DNA from: an uncultured Acetatifactor sp.
GTDB lineage: Bacteria; Bacillota; Clostridia; Lachnospirales; Lachnospiraceae
Direction: 5' to 3'
DNA: 33,428 nt
NCBI GenBank assembly: GCA_910578215.1
Contig: CAJTPH010000007.1
Coordinates: 1 to 33,428 of the forward strand
Part shown: positions 33,098-33,428 of the stretch, piece by piece
How positions within the stretch are numbered: the first letter of the stretch is position 1
How the letters are laid out: each line of letters opens with the position of its first letter
The notes under the pieces: generated by a model
What the model saw: only the letters and a program-made list of their open reading frames with translations
Told to the model about the DNA's origin: nothing
The model's database searches: none
Position numbers and translations under genes: made by a program

Positions 33098-33126
33098 TTG
33101 ACGTATTTTGCCGCAGGCAGTATACT
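33098..33126 (+). promoter_or_regulatory. Strong promoter before the zinc-ribbon gene
   Basis: TTGACG (33098-33103), 17-base spacer, TATACT (33121-33126). It directly follows the repeat array and would give a leader of about 155 bases before ATG 33289. Confidence 0.7.
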
Positions 33127-33288
33127 GAACTAGGCAATATAATCAAATAATCGGCCTTGGAACGGAGGCGTCCCGGAAGAAATTTTCAGGTGTGGCTTGT
33201 AGTATGAGGGTTTTCACCAAGGAGCGCAGAAGTGAACAGGCAGAAAAAGGTCCCACAAGCGGGAACCGGAACGGGAGGAGAGATAGTT

Positions 33289-33428
33289 ATGGCTTTTTGT
33301 GAAAGATGCGGAAAGGAACTTGGACCCGGTCAAAAATGTGACTGCCAGAAGGTTCAAAAGGCGAAGGCAGCCCAGGCCGCGGAGGGAGCGGCAGCGCCTG
33401 AGAAAAAAAATAATCTGGCGATAATCGG
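33289..33428 (+). CDS. Zinc-ribbon protein, N-terminal part cut by window edge
   Basis: Only the first 46 codons are present: MAFCERCGKELGPGQKCDC then a Lys/Ala-rich linker and EKKNNLAII. The CxxC ... CxC pairing is the short zinc ribbon that often caps Firmicutes membrane proteins with a following transmembrane or repeat domain; the hydrophobic residues at the edge could begin such a helix. GGGAGGAGAGATAG precedes ATG 33289. The C-terminal function is outside the window. Confidence 0.75.
   Translation, partial: MAFCERCGKELGPGQKCDCQKVQKAKAAQAAEGAAAPEKKNNLAII

Overview
The window looks like a chromosome segment of a Gram-positive Clostridia member, most likely a gut Lachnospiraceae. Grounds: strong AGGAGG-type ribosome binding sites, sigma-A promoters with 17-base spacing or extended -10 boxes, PadR/HAAS and holin-like-toxin genes, and a clpS-clpA-aat cluster. 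No species can be named from sequence alone.

The left 15 kb is accessory DNA, mostly AT-rich and much damaged. It holds an IS256-family transposase running off the left edge, then a leftward operon of a sirtuin-like protein, two ABC half-transporters and two small unknown genes. After that come an internally deleted IS1380-type relic, a PadR/HAAS regulatory pair with a broken secreted-protein gene, a frameshifted pseudogene beside an IS256 relic, and a probable type I toxin-antitoxin locus with antisense RNA. Next are a two-domain lipoprotein, a broken phage Rha-type gene, about 540 bases of GC-rich hairpin-rich DNA that may be a structured RNA, an XRE/Uma2 pair, and an integrase with a scrambled N-terminus.

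From about 15.3 kb the sequence is intact, higher-GC housekeeping DNA: rtcB with a small XRE gene, tRNA-Tyr, a leftward gmd-fcl-manC-manA operon that makes GDP-mannose and GDP-L-fucose, and a divergent AraC regulator that may control it.

The right 10 kb is one rightward transcription unit: clpS, clpA and aat (the bacterial N-degron pathway), then a 1370-residue von Willebrand A (VWA) protein with N-terminal membrane segments, a secreted multi-TM beta-rich protein and a small membrane protein. The pairing of N-degron proteolysis with a large envelope VWA system is the most unusual intact feature. The unit ends in an AT-rich array of degenerate ~19-bp repeats, followed by a consensus promoter and the start of a zinc-ribbon protein cut by the right edge.

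Where genes are broken I give the position of the lesion. Several small RNA and operator calls rest on base pairing seen by eye and carry low confidence.
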